A stretch of DNA of 64,000 nt from Solibacillus isronensis (lineage in GTDB: Bacteria; Bacillota; Bacilli; Bacillales_A; Planococcaceae), in contig NZ_FVZN01000014.1 of assembly GCF_900168685.1 (NCBI RefSeq), forward strand, positions 2,232,001 to 2,296,000, given 5' to 3'. Below, one piece after another: positions 56,796 through 64,000 of this stretch. The notes below the pieces were generated by a model. It ran no database searches, was not told where the DNA came from, and worked only from the letters and a program-made list of their open reading frames with translations. Position numbers and translations under genes: made by a program. Every line of letters begins with the position of its first letter. Positions within the stretch are counted from its first letter, which is position 1.

Positions 56796-58004
56796 TCATC
56801 CCACATGACCACCCAAATTTTTATACTTCAAATTTAATAAAATCTTTGCCTTAAAGTGATCGAAACGTCTGAATCCATATGCATTCCGTTTCATCACTTT
56901 TGTTTTATTATTAATGCCTTCTAAGAAGCCATTTGAATAACCAAATGTAAAGCTATTTAAGATTTCTGTCTGCCAATTTTTAAATGTCTGAATCGCACGT
57001 TTAAATGCAGGAATCCCTGATTCTTCAACTTGTTTGTAGAACTGAAATAGTCCCTCTTTAATCTTTGATACATCGGTTTCTTTTTTTGCCTGATCAAACC
57101 ATTCACAGTAGCTTTGTTTTAGATGATACGCTGCTTTTAAAATAGGAGACATCTCTGTATAGCGGGTTAAATAAAATTGATCCGTTTCTTTCAGCTTTTC
57201 TGGACGTTTATAGAGCACATGCCGCATTCTTTTACACTTTTTCCGGTCGTATTCGTGCCAGTCCTTTTGAACTTCTCGACGAACCGAATCTAGTGCCCAA
57301 TAAATATAACGACAGTAATGAAAGCGATCTGCCACAATGACCGGTCTACCTAAAGACTGGCGGACCGCTGATTTAAAGGAAGGGCTCATATCCATCACCA
57401 CGATTTCCACTTCACTTCCGTAACGCTTCAAATAATCTTTAATCGTTTCTTTTCGGCGGTTTGGCAAAATATCGATCGGTTCTTTGGTTTCGGCATTCGC
57501 TATAATTAATTGATATTTTCCTGCGTCGGTATCGCCTTTATATTCATCAATCGCAATCGCTTTCGGCAATTGAACACCTTGGACCATTTCTTTATGCACC
57601 ATTTTCTTAAAGCGACGAATTACGGTTGTGCTAGAGGTACCCGTAACCTCCGCTGCTTCTTTAAATGTCTTCGCTTTAATTGCGCGAATGCTTAACGCTT
57701 GATTCGCTTCTTTTGTAAAACGCTGATACCGCTCAATAAAGGATGCTTTTTCAGCGAAGCGCTTTCCACAACCGCATGCATAACGACGGCGCTTATAAAA
57801 GATTACGGTCATTCGCTCAAACCATTTTAAGTGCTTAATTTTTTGAATCCGGTAATCATGTACTTTCGTAGTCCATTGTTGGCAGGCTGGGCATTGATGT
57901 GCCTGACGGGGAAGTTCAATCGAAATTGCCATACCCATCTCTAACTCTTCAATTTTTGTAATTTCTACATCTTTTAATCCTGGGATATTCATGTTAAAAT
58001 TCAT
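56796..58004 (-). CDS. ISL3-family transposase
   Basis: DDE transposase of about 402 residues. The N-terminus carries cysteine pairs of a zinc-ribbon-like region (CPACQ near 40 and CGCGKRF near 80), then an HTH (about 120-145, EAAEVTGTSSTTVIRRF), then the catalytic core with aspartates in IAIDEYKG and VVMDMSPSFKSAV, and a distal glutamate in SNGFLEGINNKTKVMKRNAYGFRRF. Length and motifs are complete, so it is probably active. ATG at 58004 is used; a TTG three codons earlier (58013) is nearer to AAGGTGA and is equally possible. Confidence 0.94.
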   Translation of the reverse strand: MNFNMNIPGLKDVEITKIEELEMGMAISIELPRQAHQCPACQQWTTKVHDYRIQKIKHLKWFERMTVIFYKRRRYACGCGKRFAEKASFIERYQRFTKEANQALSIRAIKAKTFKEAAEVTGTSSTTVIRRFKKMVHKEMVQGVQLPKAIAIDEYKGDTDAGKYQLIIANAETKEPIDILPNRRKETIKDYLKRYGSEVEIVVMDMSPSFKSAVRQSLGRPVIVADRFHYCRYIYWALDSVRREVQKDWHEYDRKKCKRMRHVLYKRPEKLKETDQFYLTRYTEMSPILKAAYHLKQSYCEWFDQAKKETDVSKIKEGLFQFYKQVEESGIPAFKRAIQTFKNWQTEILNSFTFGYSNGFLEGINNKTKVMKRNAYGFRRFDHFKAKILLNLKYKNLGGHVG

Positions 58005-58101
58005 ACAGCACAAATCACCTTTCTATTGCTTGTTTCTCGACAATTCAAGTATATAAAAAAGTGTGATTTTGTGCTTTTTTTAGTTGTGAAATTGTTTGAA
58101 T

Positions 58102-58124
58102 ACCCCAACAAATATTATAGAACC
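58102..58124. repeat. right terminal inverted repeat of the ISL3 element
   Basis: 23 bases reading ACCCCAACA... to ...TATAGAACC on the plus strand, the complement of the left end at 18 positions. Confidence 0.9.
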
Positions 58125-58132
58125 GAACAAAA
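58125..58132. repeat. right target-site duplication of the ISL3 element
   Basis: GAACAAAA, identical to 56745-56752. Joining the two flanks at one copy restores an uninterrupted acuC-to-terminator spacer of about 40 bases. Confidence 0.95.
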
Positions 58133-58147
58133 TTACTATAATAAAAC

Positions 58148-58179
58148 AAAGCGCCTGTCAGCTGATTGACAGGCGCTTT
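58148..58179. terminator. ccpA terminator, formerly shared with acuC
   Basis: Perfect 13-bp stem AAAGCGCCTGTCA / TGACAGGCGCTTT, with T-rich tails on both strands. It lies three bases after the ccpA stop. Confidence 0.92.
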
Positions 58180-58181
58180 TG

Positions 58182-59180
58182 TTATTTACTCGAACCACGC
58201 TTTTCTATGCGGTGAGGTAAGATGACATGTTGCTGTTCAACTTCCTCTTTATTCATATACTTTGTTAATAGGCGCATTGCGACTGCTCCAATATCGTATA
58301 AAGGCAATACAACACTTGTAAGTCTTGGTCGTACCATACGCGCTAGTTTTGAATTTTCGAAGCTGATGATTTCAACATCATCTGGTACATTTTTTCCGCT
58401 ATCTTGAATGCCATGTACTAGTCCAATTGCAAGCTCATCATTCCCGACAAAAATGGCTGTAGGCGGTTGCTGTAGTTCACTTAAATTCTCCCAGCTTTCC
58501 AATCCGTCATCATAAGAGCCATCTCCGGCAACAATTAAAGCATCATCTAGTTCAATGTTTGCTTTTTCAAGAGCGTCTTTATAGGCTGCAAGTTTATGCT
58601 GACCATTCACTGTATACTGTAACGGACCTGAGACAAATGCAATTCTCCTATGTCCATTATTAATAAGTGTTTCTACAGCTTCCAATGCCGCATTGTAGTA
58701 GTCAATGTTTACAGAAGCTACTTTTTCAGTGGAACTGATAGATCCTGCCAATACTATCGGTACTGGGCAAGCTTCAACTGCGCGTTGAATATTTTCAGTT
58801 ACCTCTTCACTCATCATCACAATACCGTCAACTTGCTTTCCTAGCATCGTATCAAGTAAAGACAGCTCTTTTTCTTCATTTTGATCTGAATTTGCTAAAA
58901 TAATATTATAGCGGTACATTGTCGCAATATCTTCAATGCCTCGTGCAAGCTCGGCATTTAAATTATTCGAAATATCAGGGATGATGACTCCTACTGATGT
59001 TGTTTTTTTACTAGCTAAGCCACGTGCTACTGCATTTGGACGATATTCGAGACGCTCAATCACTTCCAACACTTTTTTTCTTGTCGCAGGCTTAACATTT
59101 TGATTTCCATTTACTACGCGAGATACGGTTGCCATTGATACATTCGCCTCACGTGCAACATCATAAATTGTGACAGTCAA
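58182..59180 (-). CDS. ccpA: catabolite control protein A
   Basis: LacI-family global carbon regulator that binds cre sites together with HPr-Ser-P. 332 residues, as in Bacillus. The N-terminal HTH is [22 protein letters not shown] with the hinge [16 protein letters not shown], followed by the periplasmic-binding-like core. TTG start after GGGGGAG, no ATG available. The locus next to aroA supports the assignment. Confidence 0.95.
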   Translation of the reverse strand: MTVTIYDVAREANVSMATVSRVVNGNQNVKPATRKKVLEVIERLEYRPNAVARGLASKKTTSVGVIIPDISNNLNAELARGIEDIATMYRYNIILANSDQNEEKELSLLDTMLGKQVDGIVMMSEEVTENIQRAVEACPVPIVLAGSISSTEKVASVNIDYYNAALEAVETLINNGHRRIAFVSGPLQYTVNGQHKLAAYKDALEKANIELDDALIVAGDGSYDDGLESWENLSELQQPPTAIFVGNDELAIGLVHGIQDSGKNVPDDVEIISFENSKLARMVRPRLTSVVLPLYDIGAVAMRLLTKYMNKEEVEQQHVILPHRIEKRGSSK

Positions 59181-59340
59181 AAGTTTCTCCCCCTTTTTAT
59201 CTTAGTGATACAAGTTTTTATAAACGACTAGTTGAACTAATTGTTATGTATAGCTTCATCATATAATATTTTCATTTCTATTTTCAATCTAAAACCTAGT
59301 GAATACCTGGTTTTTTCAGCAATTGTCTTAAAATATTCAA

Positions 59341-59366
59341 AAAGTGTGCTATCAATACGATAGCAC
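59341..59366 (-). terminator. terminator of the 3-hydroxybutyrate dehydrogenase gene
   Basis: Perfect 8-bp stem GTGCTATC / GATAGCAC, followed on the minus strand by ACTTTTTG. Confidence 0.85.
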
Positions 59367-59386
59367 TTGTTTAAATTCGCTATTTT

Positions 59387-60145
59387 TTATTGAACGGTGT
59401 ATCCTCCATCCAATACTACCGCCTGTCCCGTCATCCCTTTTGCTGCATCACTGCATAAATAGATGACTAACGCTGCAATTTCGGAAACATCAATTAAGCG
59501 CTTTTGCGGCACTAAAGGATAGAGTACTTGCTCCAATACATCTTCAACCGCTATATTCCGTGTTTTCGCTAAATCCTGAAATTGATTTCTAACTAATTCC
59601 GTATCGACATAGCCGGGACAAATTGCATTTACTGTAATTCCGATTGCAGCCGTTTCAAGTGCAGCTACTTTAGTTAAACCGATAACACCGTGTTTAGCGG
59701 TATTATAGCCGGCTTTTCCTGCAAAACCGACCAAACCATTGATGGACGCGATATTAATTATTCTGCCAAAGTTTTGCTGTTTCATAATAGGTAACGCATA
59801 CTTCATAAAAATAAAAGGCCCTACAACCATTACTTTCTGCATCAATTCAAAAATTTCCGTATCAAATTCCTCAATCATGGATACATGTTGGAATCCTGCA
59901 TTGTTGATCATGACATGTAGTGCACCAAACTGCGAAATAACTGAATCGATTGTTTCTTTAATTTGGTCTTCATTGCTGACATCACAAAGTAAATACTTTA
60001 AATCCGGTCGTTCTGTGATGGCTTCTTTTAGTCTTTCTTCATTTTTATCTGAAATAATAACTGTCATCCCACTATTTGAAAGTTCTTTAGCAATTTCAAA
60101 ACCGATTCCTTGTGCAGCACCTGTAATTAACGCAATTTTTTGCAC
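59387..60145 (-). CDS. 3-hydroxybutyrate dehydrogenase (SDR family)
   Basis: NAD-dependent oxidation of D-3-hydroxybutyrate to acetoacetate is the likely reaction. 252 residues of the classical short-chain dehydrogenase type: TGAAQGIG cofactor loop, NNAG, catalytic serine in NIASINGL and YNTAK. The segment after CPGYV (NQFQDLAKTRNI) and the C-terminal LDGGYTVQ are typical of 3-hydroxybutyrate dehydrogenases, which suggests ketone-body or polyhydroxybutyrate metabolism. GTG start after GAGGG. It sits between ccpA and aroA, where Bacillus has no such gene. Confidence 0.82.
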   Translation of the reverse strand: MQKIALITGAAQGIGFEIAKELSNSGMTVIISDKNEERLKEAITERPDLKYLLCDVSNEDQIKETIDSVISQFGALHVMINNAGFQHVSMIEEFDTEIFELMQKVMVVGPFIFMKYALPIMKQQNFGRIINIASINGLVGFAGKAGYNTAKHGVIGLTKVAALETAAIGITVNAICPGYVDTELVRNQFQDLAKTRNIAVEDVLEQVLYPLVPQKRLIDVSEIAALVIYLCSDAAKGMTGQAVVLDGGYTVQ

Positions 60146-60236
60146 AATATCATTCCCTCTTTTATAAGGTATTTAGAAAAAATTGTAATTTACCCTACCG
60201 CTATTCGTCAAATTAAAACTTGCAGAAATACATAAA

Positions 60237-60263
60237 GGCCCATGTTGAAATTACTCAACATGG
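60237..60263 (-). terminator. aroA terminator
   Basis: Perfect 11-bp stem GCCCATGTTGA / TCAACATGGGC, 12 bases after the aroA stop, with a short CTTTATG tail. Confidence 0.8.
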
Positions 60264-60275
60264 GCTTATTAATAA

Positions 60276-61361
60276 TTATTTTGACACTTCGTATTGTTTC
60301 ATGAATTTTAAAAGTTCATCGTAGTAAGCATTGAATGTCGGGATATCCATTTGCTGTTGCTGATCCGATAATGCGATTGATGGATCTGGATGCACTTCTG
60401 CCATTACACCGTCTGCTCCAATAGCGATTGCCGCTTTTGAACATGGTAATAATAAATCACGACGACCTGTAGAGTGTGTCACGTCTACCATTACCGGTAA
60501 ATGTGTTTCTTGTTTTAAAATCGGAACTGCCGAAATATCCAATGTGTTACGAGTTGCTTTTTCGTATGTGCGAATACCGCGTTCACATAAAATAATGTTT
60601 TCATTACCTTTTGACATGATGTATTCTGCTGCATGGATGAACTCATCAATTGTCGCTGCTAAACCTCGTTTTAATAAGACAGGCTTATTCGTTGCTCCAG
60701 CCGCTTTTAAAAGTTCAAAGTTTTGCATGTTACGGGCACCGATTTGAATCACATCGATGTAATCCAATGCATGGTCTAAATCAGCAGGTGTTACGATTTC
60801 AGTGATGACACCTAAACCGTATTCTTTAGAAACATCTTTCAAAATCTTTAGCCCGTCCAGACCTAAGCCTTGGAAATCATACGGAGATGTACGTGGTTTG
60901 TATGCACCACCGCGAATTAATTTTAATCCTTTTTCCTGGATTGTTGCAGCTACTGCAGCAACTTGTTCATAAGACTCAACTGCACATGGTCCAAATACGA
61001 AAGAAGGAGCACCTGTACCGATTAATTCACCATTTACATTAATGACAGTATCTTCTGACTTTTCTTTACGTGAAACGAGTAATTCTTTTTTCTTTTCTGC
61101 TTCTAATTGTTTAAGCGCTGTTTTGAAGATTTGTTTAAAAATATAATCAACCGTCATTTGATTTAACGGACCGTTATTGTTTTCTTTAATTAAGTCAAGC
61201 ATATGACGCTCGCGTAGCGGATCATAGCGATTGACACCTTGTTTCTCTTTAATCTTGCCAATTTCTTCTACTACTGATGCACGTTCATTAATTAAACGTA
61301 AAATTTCTAAGTTCAAGCTGTCAATCTGGCTACGTAAGCTTTCTAAATCTTGTTGATGCAT
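60276..61361 (-). CDS. aroA: bifunctional chorismate mutase / DAHP synthase
   Basis: First step of aromatic amino acid synthesis fused to chorismate mutase. 361 residues. The N-terminal AroQ-type mutase (about 1-90: [30 protein letters not shown]) also acts as the feedback sensor in Bacillus; the DAHP synthase barrel follows, with [23 protein letters not shown], and [10 protein letters not shown]. Called aroA or aroG in Bacillus. ATG after GAGGGGTAGAGG. Confidence 0.96.
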   Translation of the reverse strand: MHQQDLESLRSQIDSLNLEILRLINERASVVEEIGKIKEKQGVNRYDPLRERHMLDLIKENNNGPLNQMTVDYIFKQIFKTALKQLEAEKKKELLVSRKEKSEDTVINVNGELIGTGAPSFVFGPCAVESYEQVAAVAATIQEKGLKLIRGGAYKPRTSPYDFQGLGLDGLKILKDVSKEYGLGVITEIVTPADLDHALDYIDVIQIGARNMQNFELLKAAGATNKPVLLKRGLAATIDEFIHAAEYIMSKGNENIILCERGIRTYEKATRNTLDISAVPILKQETHLPVMVDVTHSTGRRDLLLPCSKAAIAIGADGVMAEVHPDPSIALSDQQQQMDIPTFNAYYDELLKFMKQYEVSK

Positions 61362-61522
61362 ATTCCTCTACCCCTCTTCTTTGCGTATCCGGCACTTTCA
61401 GTTAAATAAAAAGTATGATACATTTTTAAGTAATAATCTTATTATAATCAAACTATTGTAGAATGTCACGCATTTTTAATTTAGCGCTTCAACTCGCTAA
61501 AGTATATTGTGATAATAATAGA

Positions 61523-61538
61523 AAGGAAGCGTTTTCAA
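61523..61538. promoter_or_regulatory. consensus cre site over the ribosome binding site of the actin-like gene
   Basis: On the minus strand TTGAAAACGCTTCCTT matches WTGNAANCGNWNNCWW at every position. It covers the Shine-Dalgarno AAAGGAAG and abuts the ATG at 61539. CcpA bound here would block elongation at the start of the gene; ccpA lies 2.3 kb away. Confidence 0.55.
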
Positions 61539-63695
61539 ATGGCAAATAAATTGTTCGCACTTGATATCGGAACACGCTCCGTTGTCGGCATTATTTTAGA
61601 GCAGCATGAAGATACTTATCATGTCGCCGATATTTTAGTAAAAGAACATAAAGAACGTGCAATGGTTGATGGCCAAATACATAACGTCCTGTATGTAGCG
61701 GAGCTTATACAGGAGATTAAGACTGAATTGGAAGAAACTCACGGTCCTTTGGAGAAAGTGAGTGTAGCAGCAGCCGGACGTGCATTAAAAACCGAACAGG
61801 CCAGCGTTTCCATTTCTATTAAAAACCGACCGATCTTTACTGATGAAGATATTAACCGCCTGGAACTGCAAGCCGTACAACAGGCTCAGCAGCAATTATT
61901 GCTTCATAAAGAAGATACAAAAAATAACCATTATTATTGTGTCGGCTATTCCGTTTTATATTTCCGTTTGGATGGAGAAGAGATTGGGAGTCTCCTTGAT
62001 CAGCAAGGTGATGAAGCATCCGTTGAAGTAATTGCCACTTTCCTGCCGCGTGTTGTCGTGGAATCATTGCTTGCGGCATTAAAACGTGCCAATTTGGAAA
62101 TGGAAGCCCTTACGTTAGAACCGATTGCTGCGATCAATGTACTTATTCCTCCTTCAATGCGCCGCTTGAATGTGGCACTTGTTGATATTGGTGCCGGTAC
62201 TTCAGATATTGCCATTACAGACAAAAGTACGGTTGTAGCATACGGTATGGTGCCAACTGCTGGTGATGAAATTACTGAAAGTTTAAGTGACTATTATTTA
62301 CTGGACTTTCCGGTCGCTGAAATGGCAAAGCGCCAATTACATACGAGCGAGGAAATTCTCATTCAGGATATTTTAGGATTTGACGAATATTTTCCACGTG
62401 AAGAAGTCATCCAAGCAATCTATCCTGCAATTGAAAATTTGGCAAAGTCGATTGGCGAGGAAATACTACGGTTAAACAATAACACCCCTCCAAAAGCGGT
62501 CATGTTAGTTGGCGGCGGGAGTTTAACACCTCACTTGCCGGAAGAAATCGGCAAAACTTTAAATTTGCCGTCTAACCGAGTAGCGGTACGTGATGTGAAT
62601 GCCATTCAGAATTTAACACGCGCACAACATATTGCCGCAACACCTGAGCTTGTGACACCGATTGGAATAGCCATCGCCGCACAAAAATCACCGATTCATT
62701 ACATGTCAATTCAAGTTAACGAGCAAATTGTACGACTATTTGAGTTGAAGGAAATGACAGTCGGTGATGCATTTTTGGCTGCAAACGTCAGAGCAAAACA
62801 ATTATACGGCAAACCCGGACACGGTTTGTCGATTACAGTGAACGGGCAAAATGTTTTTGTCCCAGGTGAACATGGACAGCCGGCACAAATCATATTGAAT
62901 GGTGAAAATGCCTCGATTAAATCCCTTATTAAAAATGGAGATCAAATAGAGCTGATACCGGGAAAAGATGGGACAGCCGCATCTGTTACTGTAGGGGACA
63001 TTATTGATCATGCTTCCGTAAAGACTGTGACAATTCAAGAAAAGCAATACAATGTTGAACCGAAAGTATTTGTAAACGGTAAAATTGTTAAACTGGATAC
63101 TCCTTTACAGGACCGGGACGTAATTGTCGTCGAAACAATCGAAACAGTGGAAGATGTCTTAAAATCATTAAACCAATTAATGCATATACAGCAGTTCCAA
63201 TCATATTTTGTCCATATTGAGGGAAAACCTGTATCGTTCCCTAATTTTTCATCACAGCTTTCCATTAACGGAAAGCCGGGAAAATTACATTACCCTATAC
63301 AAAATGGAGATAGCATTACATTTGAACAGCGTCAATTACCGACAGCTGAACAAATCGCGGCACATTTAAATTTCCTGTTGGAAGAAAAAGCGATTGTAAC
63401 GTTTCAGCATGAACAAGTCGAGCTTGTAAAGATTGCCCGCGAGTTTTCAGTAAACGGTCAAGTTGTACAACGTGAAGCAATAGTTCCGAATGGAGCGGCA
63501 ATTAATATTATCGAAAAAGATACAAGCAAATGGATTTATCAGGATGTCTTTCGATTTTCCAACTGGCAGCTTCCTGCATCATTTAAAGGGTCATTTACGA
63601 TTTTACGTAATGGTGCGCCTTCTTCATTTGATGCTGAAATATTCGGTGGCGACCAACTTGAAATTCAGCTTACCGACCAACCGGTTTTAGAATAA
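61539..63695 (+). CDS. FtsA/PilM-like actin-fold ATPase with a C-terminal repeat array
   Basis: 718-residue protein. The N-terminal 385 residues form an actin-like ATPase: phosphate-1 loop ALDIGTRSVVG (aspartate 9), an inserted FtsA-type SHS2 region (about 80-190), phosphate-2 loop VDIGAGTSDIAI, and the adenosine motif VGGGSLTPHLPEEIG. The last 330 residues are unusual: repeated short units with V-x-V-N-G at the start and N-G-D-x-I-x-I or a variant at the end, suggesting tandem beta-grasp-like domains. There is no FtsA-type amphipathic membrane tail. It is not the canonical ftsA of the division cluster (no ftsZ neighbour). ATG at 61539 after AAAGGAAG, overlapped by a consensus cre site. Confidence 0.8.
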   Translation: MANKLFALDIGTRSVVGIILEQHEDTYHVADILVKEHKERAMVDGQIHNVLYVAELIQEIKTELEETHGPLEKVSVAAAGRALKTEQASVSISIKNRPIFTDEDINRLELQAVQQAQQQLLLHKEDTKNNHYYCVGYSVLYFRLDGEEIGSLLDQQGDEASVEVIATFLPRVVVESLLAALKRANLEMEALTLEPIAAINVLIPPSMRRLNVALVDIGAGTSDIAITDKSTVVAYGMVPTAGDEITESLSDYYLLDFPVAEMAKRQLHTSEEILIQDILGFDEYFPREEVIQAIYPAIENLAKSIGEEILRLNNNTPPKAVMLVGGGSLTPHLPEEIGKTLNLPSNRVAVRDVNAIQNLTRAQHIAATPELVTPIGIAIAAQKSPIHYMSIQVNEQIVRLFELKEMTVGDAFLAANVRAKQLYGKPGHGLSITVNGQNVFVPGEHGQPAQIILNGENASIKSLIKNGDQIELIPGKDGTAASVTVGDIIDHASVKTVTIQEKQYNVEPKVFVNGKIVKLDTPLQDRDVIVVETIETVEDVLKSLNQLMHIQQFQSYFVHIEGKPVSFPNFSSQLSINGKPGKLHYPIQNGDSITFEQRQLPTAEQIAAHLNFLLEEKAIVTFQHEQVELVKIAREFSVNGQVVQREAIVPNGAAINIIEKDTSKWIYQDVFRFSNWQLPASFKGSFTILRNGAPSSFDAEIFGGDQLEIQLTDQPVLE

Positions 63696-63697
63696 TA

Positions 63698-63734
63698 AAA
63701 AACGGCTCCCAATTAATTTTTGGGAGCCGTTTTT
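63698..63734. terminator. bidirectional terminator after the actin-like gene
   Basis: Perfect 15-bp stem AAAAACGGCTCCCAA / TTGGGAGCCGTTTTT with a 7-base loop; convergent genes on both sides. Confidence 0.95.
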
Positions 63735-63735
63735 A

Positions 63736-64000
63736 TTATTGTACATCTGTATGGCGTGTTGAGTTTGGTGCGATATCCGGGTCTGTATTTACGCTATCCG
63801 GATCCGGATCTTCAGCAGCTAATACTTCTTCATCTACCATTTTATCTAATGGCAATGGTTCCTCACCTTCTGATGAAGCGGTTCCATCATCCATAACTGG
63901 TGGTTGTTTCGCTGTTTTCGCTTTTACTTTTTCAACAATTGAAGAAGATTGCTCTTTTAATTGAGTTGAAAGCTGTGCTGTCTTCTCCTTTGCCGTGCCA
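63736..64000 (-). CDS. C-terminal part of an unidentified gene (YtxG/YtxH neighbourhood)
   Basis: About 87 codons enter from the right edge on the minus strand and end at TAA (63736-63738). The visible part is hydrophilic: a Lys/Gln-rich probably helical stretch (QLSTQLKEQSSSIVEKVKAK), then an acidic tail with the DPDPD run. In B. subtilis the genes next to aroA are ytxJ-ytxH-ytxG, and the helix could be the end of such a protein, but the preserved piece is too short to decide. Confidence 0.6.
   Translation of the reverse strand, partial: GTAKEKTAQLSTQLKEQSSSIVEKVKAKTAKQPPVMDDGTASSEGEEPLPLDKMVDEEVLAAEDPDPDSVNTDPDIAPNSTRHTDVQ

Larger units (their letters stand above)
56753..58124 (-). mobile_element. 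complete ISL3-family insertion sequence, 1372 bp
   Basis: Both ends can be read. The left inverted repeat (56753-56775) and the right one (58102-58124) each begin GGTTCTA and end TGTTGGGGT when read inward, 18 of 23 positions identical. A perfect 8-bp duplication GAACAAAA flanks the element. One intact transposase fills the minus strand. The element sits 25 bases after the acuC stop and moves acuC away from the terminator at 58148-58179. The exact duplication and full-length gene point to a recent insertion. Confidence 0.95.

Noticed and set aside
57510-57695. Short plus-strand frame inside the insertion sequence as an accessory IS gene
   Set aside because: Antisense to the transposase, no ribosome site; ISL3 elements of this size normally carry one gene.

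Overview
This 64 kb window looks like ordinary core chromosome of a low-GC, endospore-forming Firmicute of the family Planococcaceae, close to Solibacillus or Lysinibacillus. Four things point there: strong GGAGG-type ribosome binding sites with many TTG and GTG starts; alpha/beta-type SASP and YjcZ-type sporulation genes; a T-box and Bacillus-type tandem operons; and a gene order that follows the Bacillus subtilis phoP-citZ-pyk-dnaE-ezrA-rpsD-tyrS-acsA-ccpA-aroA segment with local insertions and losses. No prophage, CRISPR array, defence island, rRNA or tRNA gene was found.

Layout, left to right. 1-4.7 kb: phoPR two-component system (phoR cut by the window edge) and a divergent SsuBAC-like sulfonate ABC transporter. 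4.7-8.3 kb: TCA genes citZ-icd-mdh. 8.5-9.9 kb: convergent ytvI and fxsA. 10-15.5 kb: pyk-pfkA and a FadR/GntR regulator-accD-accA operon. 15.7-22.4 kb: dnaE, nrnA, ytpI, ytoI and ytkL. 22.5-29.9 kb: a Xaa-Pro peptidase, an unknown secreted protein, ald, a UspA protein, a YtxK-type methyltransferase, tpx, yteJ and sppA. 30-36.4 kb: an acyl-CoA synthetase, a SASP gene with a sigma-G promoter, thiI-nifZ and ezrA. 36.5-45 kb: hisJ, an fRMsr-like GAF protein, a GAF-GGDEF protein, rpsD with a long leader, a small YjcZ-type gene, two membrane proteins and tyrS with a T-box. 45-52 kb: a class A PBP and argCJBD. 52-59 kb: acsA divergent from acuABC, a complete ISL3-family insertion sequence, and ccpA. 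59-64 kb: a 3-hydroxybutyrate dehydrogenase, aroA, a large FtsA/actin-like protein and the end of one more gene.

How the parts work together. Much of the window is central carbon flow: glycolysis exit (pfkA, pyk), acetyl-CoA use (acsA, accDA, citZ), its acetylation-based control (acuA, acuC) and the carbon regulator CcpA. Candidate cre operators lie at citZ, in the acsA/acuA gap and, as an exact consensus match, over the ribosome binding site of the actin-like gene near ccpA.

The observations most worth following are: (i) an intact ISL3 element with readable ends and a perfect 8-bp target duplication, inserted between acuC and the terminator it shared with ccpA; (ii) an actin-like ATPase with a roughly 330-residue C-terminal array of VNG...NGD repeats; (iii) an 11-bp operator palindrome at the promoter of the FadR-like regulator-accDA operon; (iv) an orphan PstS-like binding domain fused to three membrane helices; and (v) a DnaE whose PHP domain has lost its metal-site residues. 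Coordinates of short sites were counted by hand and may be off by a base.
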